From assembly GCA_002007465.1 (NCBI GenBank), contig LNAC01000860.1, forward strand, positions 441,225-505,224: 64,000 nucleotides of DNA. Direction: 5' to 3'. The stretch comes from Ailurus styani (Eukaryota; Chordata; Mammalia; Carnivora; Ailuridae). Shown piece by piece: positions 1-10,593 of this stretch (the first letter of the stretch is position 1; each line of letters opens with the position of its first letter). The position numbers were made by a program, and so were the translations under genes. The notes under the pieces were generated by a model, which searched no databases, was not told the origin of the DNA, and worked only from the letters and a program-made list of their open reading frames with translations.

Positions 1-244
1 AAGACTCAGGACAGAGAGGACAGGGTGAATGAAGGCATAAAGTGAGAAAGTACTACACACAATGGAATCTATGAATAATTCCATATGACTGGAGGAGAAG
101 GAGCTTGCAGGGAGTGAAGCAAGATGCAAAGTTAGAAGCCAGATCCTGAAAGGCTTTGTCTATTGTGCTAAACAGTTTGGAATTTACCCTAAAGGCTGCA
201 GTGACTCAGTCAAGGATTTTAAACATAGGGACGACATGATTAAT
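1..244. other. Unique DNA, nothing recognised
   Basis: No repeat, exon or RNA gene is recognised before the MIR element that begins near 245. Confidence 0.5.
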
Positions 245-600
245 AAAGGCTAACATTTAGGAAGGATGTGCCAGGCAATGTTCTAAGTGTTTCACATGGA
301 TTAAGTTATTTAATCCTCATGACAATCTGATGAGGCAGATGCTATTAATATCCTTACTTTTCAGTGAAGAAATTGACTGTAAAACATACATTCTTCAACA
401 CAAATTCTTCATGTGTGTACTGATGGATCTTGAAATTCTAGTGCTGGTTCTGGCATAATGAACGTGCATTGAATGAATGAATGAATGAATGAATTAGACA
501 CAGAGATTACACTCCCAGGAAAAAGCAGAACCAGGATTTGAAAAGCGGTGGCCTGACCCCAGAGCTACCACATTTAACCACTATCATTGTGTCTACATTA
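245..600 (-). repeat. MIR SINE, minus orientation, interrupted
   Basis: The left part reads as reversed MIR: 'gtgccaggcaatgttctaag', then 'ttaatcctcatgacaatctg' and 'cagtgaagaaattg'. About 110 bases of other sequence follow, including a short GAAT tetranucleotide run near 470-493. The reversed MIR head then resumes with 'ccaggatttgaaaagcggtg' and 'ttaaccactat'. This is an ancient tRNA-derived SINE shared by mammals, with no coding potential. Confidence 0.75.
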
Positions 601-784
601 AAAAATAATAATGATTTGGGGTAGAAGGAGAAAACTCTGGAATCTGACAGATTTGGGAGCAGCTTCACAACAGAATTGAAAGCATTACAGTGTTACTGAA
701 AGTGTAATCATTGAATGGTAATTTAAGCAAAAACACTGTAACAATACTATATGTTTACCTGTTTGTTGTTGTTTTTGATTTTTG

Positions 785-925
785 CTCTCTTCTTCCACTA
801 GAATCCATTCTCTTTGAGGTTGAAGATTTTGTCTATTTGTTTAGTGTTGCACTCCTAGCACCTCACAGAGTTTCAGGCTTAGAATAGTTAATCGTAAATA
901 TTTGTTGAATAAATGAATAAGAAAA
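785..925 (+). repeat. L2 LINE 3' end
   Basis: The order of motifs is that of the L2 3' tail: a 'ctctttgaggttgaagattt' region, 'cactcctagcacctcacaga', then 'aaatatttgttgaataaatg'. Short and diverged. Confidence 0.7.
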
Positions 926-1300
926 TGGTTACATAAGTTTGCAAATACTGCATACCGGATGAGCCTTTGGGTGGTTCATGACCCACGTTAATATATTAAT
1001 GGTAATAAAGAAACCCGTTCAATTTTTTTAACCTCATGTTCCCGAATTTCACTTACCCTCACACCTTTTTATTCTTAGAATTAGTGTTTTGCTTAGTGCT
1101 TAGTGCTTTTCTTTCTAATTCCAATTACTAGATTGGAATTAGAAAGACTTTGGAGAAACCTTCATCAGGAAGTTTCTACTCAATCTATTGTTACAGTGCC
1201 AAGTTGTTTTATATCTTGCAACGTATCTCTATGGGACCCCCTGTTCATAAGGCAAAGAAATGATCTTAGATAATGACATACCAACCAACCCTAGGAGGAG
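926..1300. other. Unique DNA with a perfect hairpin
   Basis: No repeat family is recognised. The stretch contains a 16-bp perfect inverted repeat at 1110-1147, listed separately. Confidence 0.5.
1110..1147. repeat. Perfect inverted repeat (hairpin)
   Basis: The left arm at 1110-1125 (TCTTTCTAATTCCAAT) is exactly complementary to the right arm at 1132-1147, with a 6-base loop TACTAG between them. Sixteen perfect pairs with a short loop are unlikely by chance. It may be a decayed palindromic transposon end or a stand-alone cruciform-prone site. Confidence 0.9.
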
Positions 1301-1410
1301 GGAAAGTGTTGCCATGTGGGTTACGTCAAGCGAGCCACCCTCGCCGCAGGGCTGGGTAGAGTCTGTCGAGATTCAGTTTCCGAGGGCACTGACGTGAAAA
1401 AAAGAAGAGA
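1300..1410. promoter_or_regulatory. CpG-rich element with two CRE-like sites
   Basis: About seven CpG dinucleotides fall within roughly 80 bases, in surroundings that have almost none. TTACGTCA at 1321-1328 and TGACGTGA at 1390-1397 both resemble bZIP (CREB/ATF type) binding sites. There is no open reading frame, TATA box or long CpG island. A small regulatory element is an inference from motif content only. Confidence 0.3.
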
Positions 1411-1439
1411 GGAACACCCACAATTCTAGCCTAAGTCTG

Positions 1440-1915
1440 CATGATGATATGGATTAAGGTATCGATACCTGTGATGCTCCGGGGTCTGCTTGTTTTACAA
1501 GCCCTTGCCTTTCCCCTGCTTCTGCCTCAAACCATTTATCTTTGGAGGAAGGTAAATCTGGGGCAGTGTCTCCCATTTCCTCCTGTCATCTGGGTTCCAG
1601 TTGGTTTCAGCCAATGGGAGACACTGGCAAAAAGAGGGTGGGAAACGCTAGGATATTTTTCTCCCTTCTTTACTGTCTTAGGTGGTATCTCCAGAACATT
1701 GCCCCATTTCCTGCTGTAGAAGACCCCTGTGGTACCGGTTTGTTTGGGATAACATTGGTCCCCGGGGATATCAGAACATCACATCCTCCTTCACCAATCC
1801 TGACTCAGAGTGGTGGCGGCCTTCTGATGCTAAGTCCCGGAGTGCCTCCTTACCCCTATTTGGCTTCTGAGTTTTTTCATTGCCTCTGAAACCAATGCCC
1901 TGAATTATACTCCTT
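1440..1915 (+). repeat. Probable ancient interspersed repeat, family unassigned
   Basis: Phrases such as 'ccaatgggagacactggc' followed by 'gaggtgggaaacgctagg'-like text and a pyrimidine-rich tail recur widely in mammalian genomes in my memory, usually as an old L1M- or LTR-associated repeat. I cannot name the subfamily. The open frame that starts at 1441 lies inside it and looks like a chance frame. Confidence 0.35.
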
Positions 1916-1921
1916 CAGCTT

Positions 1922-2125
1922 GGGTTGCCTGGATAGCTCAGTCATCCAACTCTTGATTTCAGCGTAGGTCATGGTCTCAGGGTTGTGAGATTGAGCCCCA
2001 CATCAGGCTCCACAGCCTGTGATCAGTGGGGAGTCTGCTTGAGATTCTTTTTCTCCCTCTCCCACTGCCCCTAAACCCACACTCTCTCTTTTTAAAAATG
2101 AAACACATCTCTAAAAAATAAATAA
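1922..2125 (+). repeat. Carnivore tRNA-Lys SINE
   Basis: A diverged tRNA-like head ('gttgcctggatagctcagtc') is followed by 'gtctcagggttgtgagattg', a CT-rich stretch and an A-rich tail with AAATAAATAAA. An older subfamily copy. Confidence 0.85.
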
Positions 2126-2319
2126 ATTCTCTCAGCTTTCAGTACTTGGAGTTGTTTTAGTTTTCTTAGTCATGCTTTCAAGATCCAGTCAACAACAACA
2201 AAGAAAGGAAAGTGTGTTATTGGGATCATCTTTCTAAGCTTCAAAATGGATGGGGTTAACTACAAGATGAACTCCCATCTTTGAAATGTGAAGGTTCTGT
2301 AAATGACATTTCCTAAGTA

Positions 2320-2475
2320 CAGTACAGGGATCATCTGCTTCAGAAATCTCTGATAAGTTGAATAAAAATGTATATTCTTGGACTCATCTTTGGCCTGCTA
2401 ACTCTAGGGAATCTGAATTTACAACCAGCTCTCCATGAGAATCTTATGAAAAATAAAGTTTGAAATCAGTGATCT
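2320..2475 (+). repeat. hAT-Charlie fossil (MER5A-like)
   Basis: The segment resembles the non-autonomous hAT element of MER5A type: 'cagggatcatctgcttcaga', a central 'actctagggaatctgaattt', and a right end close to 'tgaaatcagtgatctacc'. Highly diverged. Confidence 0.45.
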
Positions 2476-3450
2476 ACCATCTTTGATCTTCTTGAGAACA
2501 TTTTTCAGAGAAGTGGCATGATGTGTGACTTAAGATATTTTGAAAAGCTTTCCTTTTGCTCTATTTCAGGAAATGCCATCTGTCAAATCAAGAAATTTAG
2601 ATGAATTTGGTTAATTTTTTTGGTTAATTTTTAAAAGGTCACATGTTTTGGATCTTCCAGATGTAATCTTAAGCAGGGATGAATATATTTCACACACTTC
2701 ACAATCCACAAAATAGTGGATATATGAAATATAAAACTATGTGCACACTAAAATTTCATGCCTTTCTTGCTAGACTAGTGATTGCCAAATTTGATTTTAT
2801 GATACCCTAAGGAAGGTTAACTTATGTAAGGGGTATCAAGTACTTTGAATACATTTTCAATAAAAATAAGTTTTTAGACATCACTTGAAATATGCCTTGT
2901 CCAACACTTCCGAGAGACACTAAACAGATAGTTTGCTTTAGTTATAAAATAGGTTAATAACTTTTTCCTAGATTGGGTTCCCCTAAAAAGCAAAGCTTGA
3001 AGCAGCCACTTGGGTGCAAGTAATTTGTTTTGAGAAGTGAATTCAAAGAGGAGGAATGGGAAAAGCCAACCCAAGAGTGTGCTATCAAGTTGACTGTGAC
3101 TAACAAGAGCAGGGGCCAGATTCTAGTAGGAAAACTTTGATGAGACACACAGAATAAAGGCATTAATAAATCTAGTTGGATAGAAGAAGGGAACATTTAT
3201 CTGCCAGTCCTTTCCCTTTACTGGTCAAAGGTTGTCTAATGGCTTCATTGACTCTTCATGCTTCCAGGAGTGTGTATTGGTCAGAATAGCTGGATTGGTC
3301 TCTGTATGCACTCCAGGCAATGGTGGCCAAGTTGCCTGGGGGTAAGCTACTGAGAATTTACACCTGCACACAGTTGTTGCTTAGTAATGCCTTCTGTAAA
3401 AAGGGGAGCAAAATATGACATATGGGCCCAAAGGAGTATGATACCTCCCT
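2476..3450. other. Mostly unique DNA; possible old repeat 2950-3430
   Basis: No exon is recognised. 2950-3430 has the feel of an old interspersed repeat ('ggcaatggtggccaagttgcctgg' region), but I cannot assign a family. The 66- and 80-residue minus-strand frames here share no recognisable domain. Confidence 0.3.
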
Positions 3451-4185
3451 TTTTAGGTATTTAATAATCATCAGAAATGATTCCCCACCCCCCCAGGCAA
3501 AGGAGTGTGGGTTTTTTCAAACACATGAATTATAAATATTTTATTTCCAGAGATGGTTTTTGTATTTTTAGTCTGGATTATGTTTATGCCTCATCTTTTC
3601 TCCTCCTGGCCTGATGGGAAACATTTATCCCTTTGTAGTTAACATGCAAAACTTGGAAAGAACCCATGAAATAAAAACAGGTTAAAATAAATTCCCTAGA
3701 AGCTAAGCCTTGAAATTGTTTATTTGCTAACTGGAGAGAGTCTTGTTGGACACTGAACAGATTATAAAGTTGCCACGGAAAGGACTTCTATGGATAGGGT
3801 GCTTTTAAATTATTCTGATGGCAACGTAAGCTATGGCATAGTGGAACCATTTGAAAAAGTGCAAGACGTGTCCCCTCACACTTTCTTAGAATAAGCAGAA
3901 TGACTCATCTTTTTTTCTTTTCTGGAGGGTTTCAATGTCCTCCATATCAGTTTCTACCCCACCTCCTCCATGTGTCTCCTGTTCCTCATCATACTTGCCT
4001 TTCACATGCACTATTTTGTTTTGTTTTGTCTTGTTTTGTTTAAACAAGGAATGAAGGGAAGAACATTCTCTACCTTTCCTCTTATTTCTGCTAGTGTAGA
4101 TTCATCATTATGTACCTGTATCTAACCCTGTATTCTTCCAGAAACTATTTAGGCTGTCGATGCTGGTTTATGATCTGGCTCTTGT
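3451..4185. other. Unique DNA
   Basis: No repeat or coding signal is recognised. A TTTTG-type run (about 4014-4040) is a minor simple repeat. Confidence 0.5.
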
Positions 4186-4187
4186 AT

Positions 4188-4440
4188 ATTGGTAAGAACA
4201 TGGACCCTGGACTTACTCAATCCTGGGTTTGAATCCTGCTCCAACACTTATAAGCTGTACTAATTTCAAAGGGCCTTATTCGGACCTCATGCTACCTGCT
4301 GTGAAACAGAGCTAATAATATCTCTCTTATGGGCTTATAATGAAACCTGAATGAAGAAATAGATGGAAAGGGGTTTAACACAGTATCTGACACCTAATAA
4401 ACATTTCATATATGGTCTTCATCATTATTATGTAGTGCTG
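4188..4440 (+). repeat. MIR SINE
   Basis: Reads along the MIR consensus: 'aagaacatggaccctggac', 'tcctgggtttgaatcctgct', 'cttataagctgtac', 'gaaacagagctaataatatc', and a tail with 'cagtatctgacacctaataaa'. One of the more complete MIR copies here. Confidence 0.85.
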
Positions 4441-5073
4441 TTTTTCATCTCTGTTTTTAGATGTTATCTGTGCATTTAAGAATAAATGTATAGACAGGAT
4501 CCTGGTACCAGGGACTTGAAATCAATCTTGTGGACTGGCTTTAAACTAAGGCTCTTTGACCCATATTGTTAATGAACTACACGCATGGAGAAATGCAAAC
4601 AGAAACAAAACTAAGTGTTGTTAACAACAGGTATAGATAGCAGAAATGGTTCTTAGAAGAAGCCTCGAAGCAAAACCTCCAGACTTAGTTAGGAAAAGGG
4701 AATGGAGAGCCGACCTGCCTTAGATGAGAACTTCAACTGTGGATAGTTTTTATCGAATTTCTCAAAGTCGGAAATAGCAATAGGTTTTGTTGCTGTATCT
4801 GCAAAAATGTAAAAAGAATGCAAGCTTCCTATGTGCACAGCGAGGAAATGGTTATTGGTTTTATTTTGTGCTCTGTAATCCCACCCAAAGTGCAATCAAT
4901 ACTACACAGTGCAACAATACCTTTTACTTAAGTCAGTGGTTCAGATGGACAACATGAATGCCCATGGAATGTAAAGTTGTGCTCCATGATCTACCGAAGA
5001 CACTGGAGTGTATGCATTAGCCACACATGTGAGTAAACAAAAAGCTTTTATACCAAAGAGGACACAAAGAGCA
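4441..5073. other. Unique DNA
   Basis: No repeat family, exon or RNA gene is recognised between the MIR and the next SINE. Confidence 0.5.
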
Positions 5074-5084
5074 TTGAAATTTCT

Positions 5085-5134
5085 TATTTTTCATTTTTAT
5101 TTTTTACTTTTTTTAGATTTTATTTATTTATGTG

Positions 5135-5189
<55 letters not shown>

Positions 5190-5346
5190 AGAGAAAGGGG
5201 CAGAGGGAGAGGGAGAGAATCCTAAACTGACTCTGTGTTGAGTGAGAGCAGAGCCCAACCGGGGGCTTCATTTCACAACCCTGAGATCGTGATCTGAGTG
5301 GAAATCAAGAGTTGGACACTTAATGGACTGAGCCACTCAGGTGCCT
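5085..5346 (-). repeat. Carnivore tRNA-Lys SINE with expanded (GA)n
   Basis: A reversed SINE: 'ttagattttatttatttatg' (tail), a long GA microsatellite at 5137-5185, and the reversed head ending 'ctgagccactcaggtgcct'. The TSD TTGAAATTTCT lies at 5074-5084 and 5353-5363. The GA tract is the expanded CT-rich region of the SINE. Confidence 0.95.
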
Positions 5347-5363
5347 CTAGTTTTGAAATTTCT

Positions 5364-5829
5364 CAAACACTAACATAACTTGGATGTGATATCAGGAAGG
5401 CAGGATGGGACTAGGTGTTGAGTATGGTGAGCAGAAAGCTCGTCAGTGGCTTTTGACTCTATTTGGAAAGACACTGTAAAATAAGGATGGGTGGTCATTT
5501 TGAAACGCAGGAAAGAGATTCAGAAAGCTGGAATTCCACAGGGTTTATCTAAAGACTTCCCATGAGAGAAAGCCACTGGATGTGACAAGCAAGAGTCCAG
5601 CAATCATAAAGGTGTTTTCTTCTAAGGAGCAATGTTAACCTGATCTTCAAGGGTAAAAACAATAGCATTACAGAAATCTTTGCAGACAGCTTTTTGAACT
5701 TAAGAATTGCTCGCCAGCAGAATTATGCTCAATTTTGAGGTCTTGTCATCTCCAGGTAGGAAACAAAGTCTTGAAATTATTCATATTTTGTATAGCAATC
5801 TTATCTGAACATGGATATTCTACATTATT
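5364..5829. other. Unique DNA
   Basis: No repeat family or coding signal is recognised. Confidence 0.5.
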
Positions 5830-5841
5830 AAAGTCAGAATA

Positions 5842-6039
5842 GGGCACCTGGGTGGCTCAGTTGGTTAAGTGACAGCCTTCAGCTCAGGTCATGATCACGG
5901 AGTCCCAGGATCGAGTCCCTCATCGGTCTCCCAGCTCCATGGGCAGTCTGCTTCTCCCTCTGACCTTCTCCCCTCTCATGCTCTCTCTCACTCTCTCTCT
6001 CTCTTTCTCAAATAAATAAATAAAATACTAAAAAAGAAT
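5842..6039 (+). repeat. Carnivore tRNA-Lys SINE
   Basis: Complete head ('gggcacctgggtggctcagt'), body and AATAAATAAATAAAA tail. The TSD AAAGTCAGAATA lies at 5830-5841 and 6040-6051, which defines the insertion exactly. Confidence 0.95.
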
Positions 6040-6054
6040 AAAGTCAGAATATAG

Positions 6055-6435
6055 GGATAGACATTGTTCTGCCTGCTTGGAATGCACATCTCAGACTTGT
6101 TCCTGACTGATCCATCTTATCCTTTCCATCAACCCAAGAAGCATTTCTTGCCAGCCTCTAAAGTCATGTCACCTCTCTGCCACAGCCAGCCACACTCCAC
6201 CCCATGACCTGATCACTTTCATTGCTCAGTGAATGTGAATTCATGGTAGCAATTTCACTGTCTGACATAACATTATTGTGCATTTATTTTTACTTGTGTA
6301 CTGCATGTCCCTTTGTACAAAAATGTAAATTCGGTGAAAGAGAAGGCTCTGCCTATTTTGTTTAAAGCTATGTCTCTGGTATTCAAGAGTGACAATCATA
6401 AATATTCACTGAATGAATAAATTAGAAAATGAATA
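6055..6435 (+). repeat. L2 LINE 3' region
   Basis: Follows the L2 3' UTR order: 'ctgcctgcttggaatgcac', a 'tcatgtcacctctctgccac' stretch, 'atttttacttgtgtactgca', 'aatgtaaattcggtgaaaga', and the tail 'atattcactgaatgaataaa'. The SINE at 5842 inserted just upstream. Confidence 0.75.
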
Positions 6436-7091
6436 AATAAAATATTATACTAGATTTGTGGTTACATTTTTTCTGCTGTCATACCCAATATTGGCAAATT
6501 AATTATATCAGTCGTCATCTTTCGTATTCAACTCAACCATTATACCACTTAAAAAAATACCACTTCCCACCTCCCTGAGAGGTACTTGGGCAAGCACAGT
6601 ATTCCCTGAACCTCGCTGGGGAGCCATATTAGTGGAGGGCTTTTCTATTACTTTCTAATGCTGATGCAGATGGTGATGATGTTATGAACAGCCAGACTTG
6701 TCATGCAGTATCTCATCCAATCTACACAGCTGAAAGGAGGTGAGCATTACCATCCACGCATCAGAGATGGGAAGACTCAACTCCTCAAAAGTACAATAGT
6801 TTGCCCTATGGCACAGAGTCGGAAAGTGTCAGGGGAAGGTCTTTCTTTTCTCAAAGCCCAGACCGTTTCCAAAGAATATCTCCACTATACTATATTGCTT
6901 CCCTTGCAACTTGATTCCAGAGTGTTCTTGCCCCTACAACCTCGAAACATTTCTGTGAATAAAGCTAAATCAACAAAGCACCAGAGAACATGGCAAAAGT
7001 TAGTCACCATGAAAACTTTTTTCAAACTTAAATACCATTAAGTTTGTCTTAAATATACAATTCTTCTATAAGTTTTCTTAAATATATAATT
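6436..7091. other. Unique DNA
   Basis: No repeat is recognised. The 112-residue plus-strand frame at 6703-7041 shows no domain, lacks codon-like structure and is regarded as chance. Confidence 0.45.
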
Positions 7092-7108
7092 AAAACTATT
7101 AGCATTCT

Positions 7109-7500
7109 CGGGGAGCTTGGGTGGCTCAGTCGCTTAAGCATCTGCCTTCCGCTCGGGTCATGATCCCAGGGTCCTGGACTGAGACCTGCATTGGGCTTCC
7201 TACTCAGCAGGGAGTATGCTTCTCCCTTCTTTCTCCCTCTGTGTGCATGCTCTCTCTCTCTCAAACAAATAAAATATGAATTTTTTTAAAAATTTCATTT
7301 ATTTATTTGACAGAGAGATCACAAGTAGGCAGAGAGGTAGGCAGAGAGAGAGAGAGGGAGAAGCAGGCTCCCTGCTGAGCAGAGAGACCAATGCAGGACT
7401 CGATCCCAGGACCCTGAGATCATGACCTGAGCCAAAGGCAGAGGCTTAACCCACTGAGCCACCCAGGTGCCCTCAAACAAATAAAATAAAATAAAATAGA
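7109..7500 (+). repeat. Carnivore SINE (outer copy), split by a second SINE
   Basis: The outer plus-strand SINE begins 'gggagcttgggtggctcagt'. Its TSD is AAAACTATTAGCATTCT at 7092-7108, with a near-identical copy at 7501-7518 (one substitution and one inserted base). Its A-rich tail is split by a minus-strand SINE at 7276-7472. Confidence 0.95.
7276..7472 (-). repeat. Carnivore SINE (inner copy)
   Basis: A reversed SINE with tail 'aatttcatttatttatttga', body 'gaagcaggctccctgctgag' and head ending 'ctgagccacccaggtgccc'. Its TSD TCAAACAAATAAAAT (7261-7275 and 7473-7487) is the tail sequence of the outer SINE, so it inserted later. Confidence 0.95.
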
Positions 7501-7624
7501 AAAACCTACTAGCATTCTCTTCCTAAGTTAGCTCTTCACTGATCATTATAGGAAAATGCACCCCTTTGGCCATTTTACCCATTATATGTTTGAATGCATT
7601 ACTTAAACCAAACCAATTTCATAG

Positions 7625-7930
7625 GCCTGCACTGTCCAAAATGGTACCCACTAACCCTATGGGGCTCTTGGGCACTTGAAATGTGGCTAGTCCAAATCAA
7701 AATGTACTCTAAGTGCATCATTGAATCATGAAGACTTTGTCTATGAAATGAATGTAAAATATCCCAAGAATTTTTTGAATACATGTGTAAGTGTTAATAT
7801 TTTGGATTTATTAGATTAAGAAAAAATGTATTGTGAAAATTCCTTTCACCTACTTTTTTGCATGCTTAGTAGATATTTATAAATTACATACGTGGCTCAC
7901 ATTATCTTTCTGATGAACAACCCTGGCCTC
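7625..7930 (+). repeat. hAT-type DNA transposon fossil
   Basis: Contains the hallmark text of a non-autonomous hAT-Charlie element: 'gcactgtccaaaatggtacc', 'gcacttgaaatgtggctagt', and a right part 'acatacgtggctcacattat'. Family-level call only. Confidence 0.7.
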
Positions 7931-9655
7931 TGTAGTCTTAATGATATCAGTTCAACCCATTACCTTTAAGGTATCCTGTTATTACAGTGTATTGTATTCT
8001 TCTGTAAACTGACAATTGCCATCCGTTTTTATTTTTGGAACGTATACCTAGCATTGAGTCTTTATGAGATAATGTCCATTAGGAATGGTTCTGTGGTGGG
8101 GGGCAACCCAGCTGCTCTGTAAGGTCAATCTGATGGTCCAGAGTTGAGACTTGCTTACAACAGCCCATTGTCTGAACCAGACTTGGGCTTTCTTTGGGTT
8201 CTGTATTTGTAGCCTTAATTATGACTTCCAGGGTCAGGCACTTTCAGGCAGTTAATAACCAGTTTGACTAAAAGTCCATCAGCTTTCCAGCCATTCATTA
8301 AATGCTAGGAAATGTTTTACCCCAAGGTCAATACTGCTTAGCTCAGTTATACTTTATGATCGAGAGAAAGAACGCTTTCCTCTTGATTGTCAATAGTATT
8401 GATTGGCAGTTCTTTGGGTGGCCCTGGTCATTTTTACTTGCCCTCCCTTTGTTTTCAACTGCCAAGGAGGTGACATCATCTTCTTTTCACAATATGGACA
8501 TTATTGCAATGCTGAAAGCCCAGTACAACGAGATCCACTGTCAGACATTGGACCTCACCTCTTCATTATTATTGTAAAGTGACTCACAGGGGAAAGGAAC
8601 CAAGGAGCAAGGAGGCCCATGCCATAAACTGTACCAGTCACCGGCCTGATAAACTACCATCTTTACCACTAGCCACAATGCTCCCATTAAACTCAAATAG
8701 AAGAGTAGGTATGACTAATTCTTCCCTTTACCCACCAAAAATAAATCACAGCACCAAGCTGGAATGAGACACAGACTTTTCCAGGATGAAGAGTTGAGTT
8801 GGAGGCTGAAACATTGGAAACATTTTGAAAAGGGGCCAGGCAGCCTGAGCAGGGGATTGCTGAACAAGCTTCCCAGAGCAGATCCTTCACATAAAAGCTG
8901 ATTTGTCAGAGGCAGTGGCAGTGACTTGCAGAATATGGTGGCATTTATGGGATTTTATTAGCTATTGAATATGCATTGTCCTTTTCAATAGGTCATTCAT
9001 TAATTCATTGACACAAGCCTCTGTCATTTAAAGACTTTCACAAATTGTTCATCTTTAGGGACCATTCCAGATTTCTCCCCCAAAGTTATGTATCTAAAAT
9101 TCATAGCAGCTTAGATGTATCAATATTTTTGTTTGCATTTGATTCACTGAAGTTTGTCGGTGTTGGGGTCTGACATGGCAGATTAAATTCTAATATTTCG
9201 TGTTTTGGATTCTTCATCTGTAAAATGGGAGCACTGGTAAGTCATATGTAGGGTAAAATATATAAAAGATCTATTAACAATGCTAGAGCCTTGTGGATAT
9301 TATCATAGTCATTGGGGTTAGCACACAGAGGAATAAAATGGCTAAAGCTTTTTATTACTTTAGATCGGAGTCAATATATTTATGTAGCCAGTATAATAAT
9401 TGATATATATGAAGCACCAAATAACTGGTTTCCTTTATTGTTACCATTATTATTGCTTTTATCTAACTCTGACATTTTTGGACTGTTGTAGTGTCATTTC
9501 CCATCACAGATTCATTTGGAAAAGTCACTAGTAGAACAAGGAAGATGTAATTAATGCAAAACTCTTTAGTGCTGTTTCAAATCATGCCTCAGCCCCGTTC
9601 CTGGGGGATGGACATCTGCCCTTCAGACAGGCTAGGGAGGACAGAGGTGAGAAAG
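7931..9655. other. Unique DNA
   Basis: No repeat family or exon is recognised in about 1.7 kb. The 91-residue plus frame at 8302-8577 shows no recognisable domain, and I do not call it a gene. Confidence 0.45.
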
Positions 9656-9659
9656 ACAT

Positions 9660-9790
9660 GTTCTACCGTGAGAGCCCTTGCATGTAAATCCAGGTTCCAT
9701 CACTTAACTATCATGTGACTTGAGTCAAGTTACTAACTTTTCCATGCTGAGGCATGGATCCCTCACCTATAAAGCAGAAACACAGTCTCA
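9660..9790 (+). repeat. MIR SINE fragment
   Basis: Matches the MIR middle: 'aatccaggttccatcactta', 'catgtgacttgagtcaagtt', 'cctcacctataaagcagaaa'. It abuts an L1 3' end. Confidence 0.7.
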
Positions 9791-9792
9791 AG

Positions 9793-10315
9793 AAGATATT
9801 TAAACATGCATGTTCATAGCAACATTGTTCACAGTAGCTAAAGGATAGAAGCAACTGAGTGTCCATCAACAGATGAATGGATAAATAAAATGTGGTTTAT
9901 GTACACAATGGGGTATTATTGAGCCATAAAAGAAGAAAATTCTGGCACAGGCTATGACATGAATGAACCTTGAAGATATTATGCTCGGTGAAATAAGCCA
10001 GTCACGAAAAGACAAATTTTGTGTGATTCTACTTACACAACGCACCTGGCGTGTTCAAATTCATAAAGATAGAAACTAGAACAGTAGTTGGCGGGTCCTG
10101 GGGAGAGGGAAGAATGGGAAGTAGTTTAATGGGGACAGAGCTTCAGTTTTGCAAGACGAAGAGTGTTGGAGGTGGATGTTGTTGATGGTTGGAGAATAAC
10201 GTGAATGCATTTATTGCCACTGAAACTTACCCTTAAAAATGGCTCTGATGGTAAATTTTGTTATGTGTATTTTACCGCAGTTAAAAAAATTAAAAGAACC
10301 AGAATAGCAATATCA
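9793..10315 (+). repeat. Ancient L1 3' end (L1M type)
   Basis: ORF2-terminal and 3' UTR text in sense: 'gtccatcaacagatgaatgg', 'atgacatgaatgaaccttga', 'attatgctcggtgaaataag', then a 3' UTR with 'tgtgtattttaccgcagtt' and an A-rich end. 5'-truncated and non-coding. Confidence 0.85.
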
Positions 10316-10363
10316 ATTTTTTTACATTTTTGTTGAATGGATTAAATGGTATAATGTCTTTTA

Positions 10364-10593
10364 TGATGTAGCCCCCTGCTGGGCACTTAAGTACAAATCA
10401 AATAAATTATAAGTTTAAAAAAAAAAGTTACAAAAACAAAACACTCACACCAATCAGCTGTGGAATTTCTTTGAATTCNTGATGTAGCCCCCTGCTGGGC
10501 ACTTAAGTACAAATCAAATAAATTATAAGTTTAAAAAAAAAGTTACAAAAACAAAACACTCACACCAATCAGCTGTGGAATTTCTTTGAATTT
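10364..10593. repeat. 115-bp direct duplication around a single N
   Basis: 10364-10478 is repeated at 10480-10593, separated only by the N at 10479. The copies differ by one A in a homopolymer (10 versus 9) and by the last base. This is the pattern of two contig ends that overlap but were not merged, so one copy is probably an assembly artefact. Confidence 0.9.

Noticed and set aside
1441..1889. Overlapping plus-strand frames of 92, 115 and 62 residues
   Set aside because: They lie in a probable interspersed repeat, overlap in different frames and show no recognisable domain.
5137..5185. (GA)n as an independent regulatory GAGA element
   Set aside because: It is the expanded CT-rich body of a SINE.
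6703..7041. 112-residue plus-strand frame
   Set aside because: No domain, low-complexity C-terminus, no splice or promoter context.
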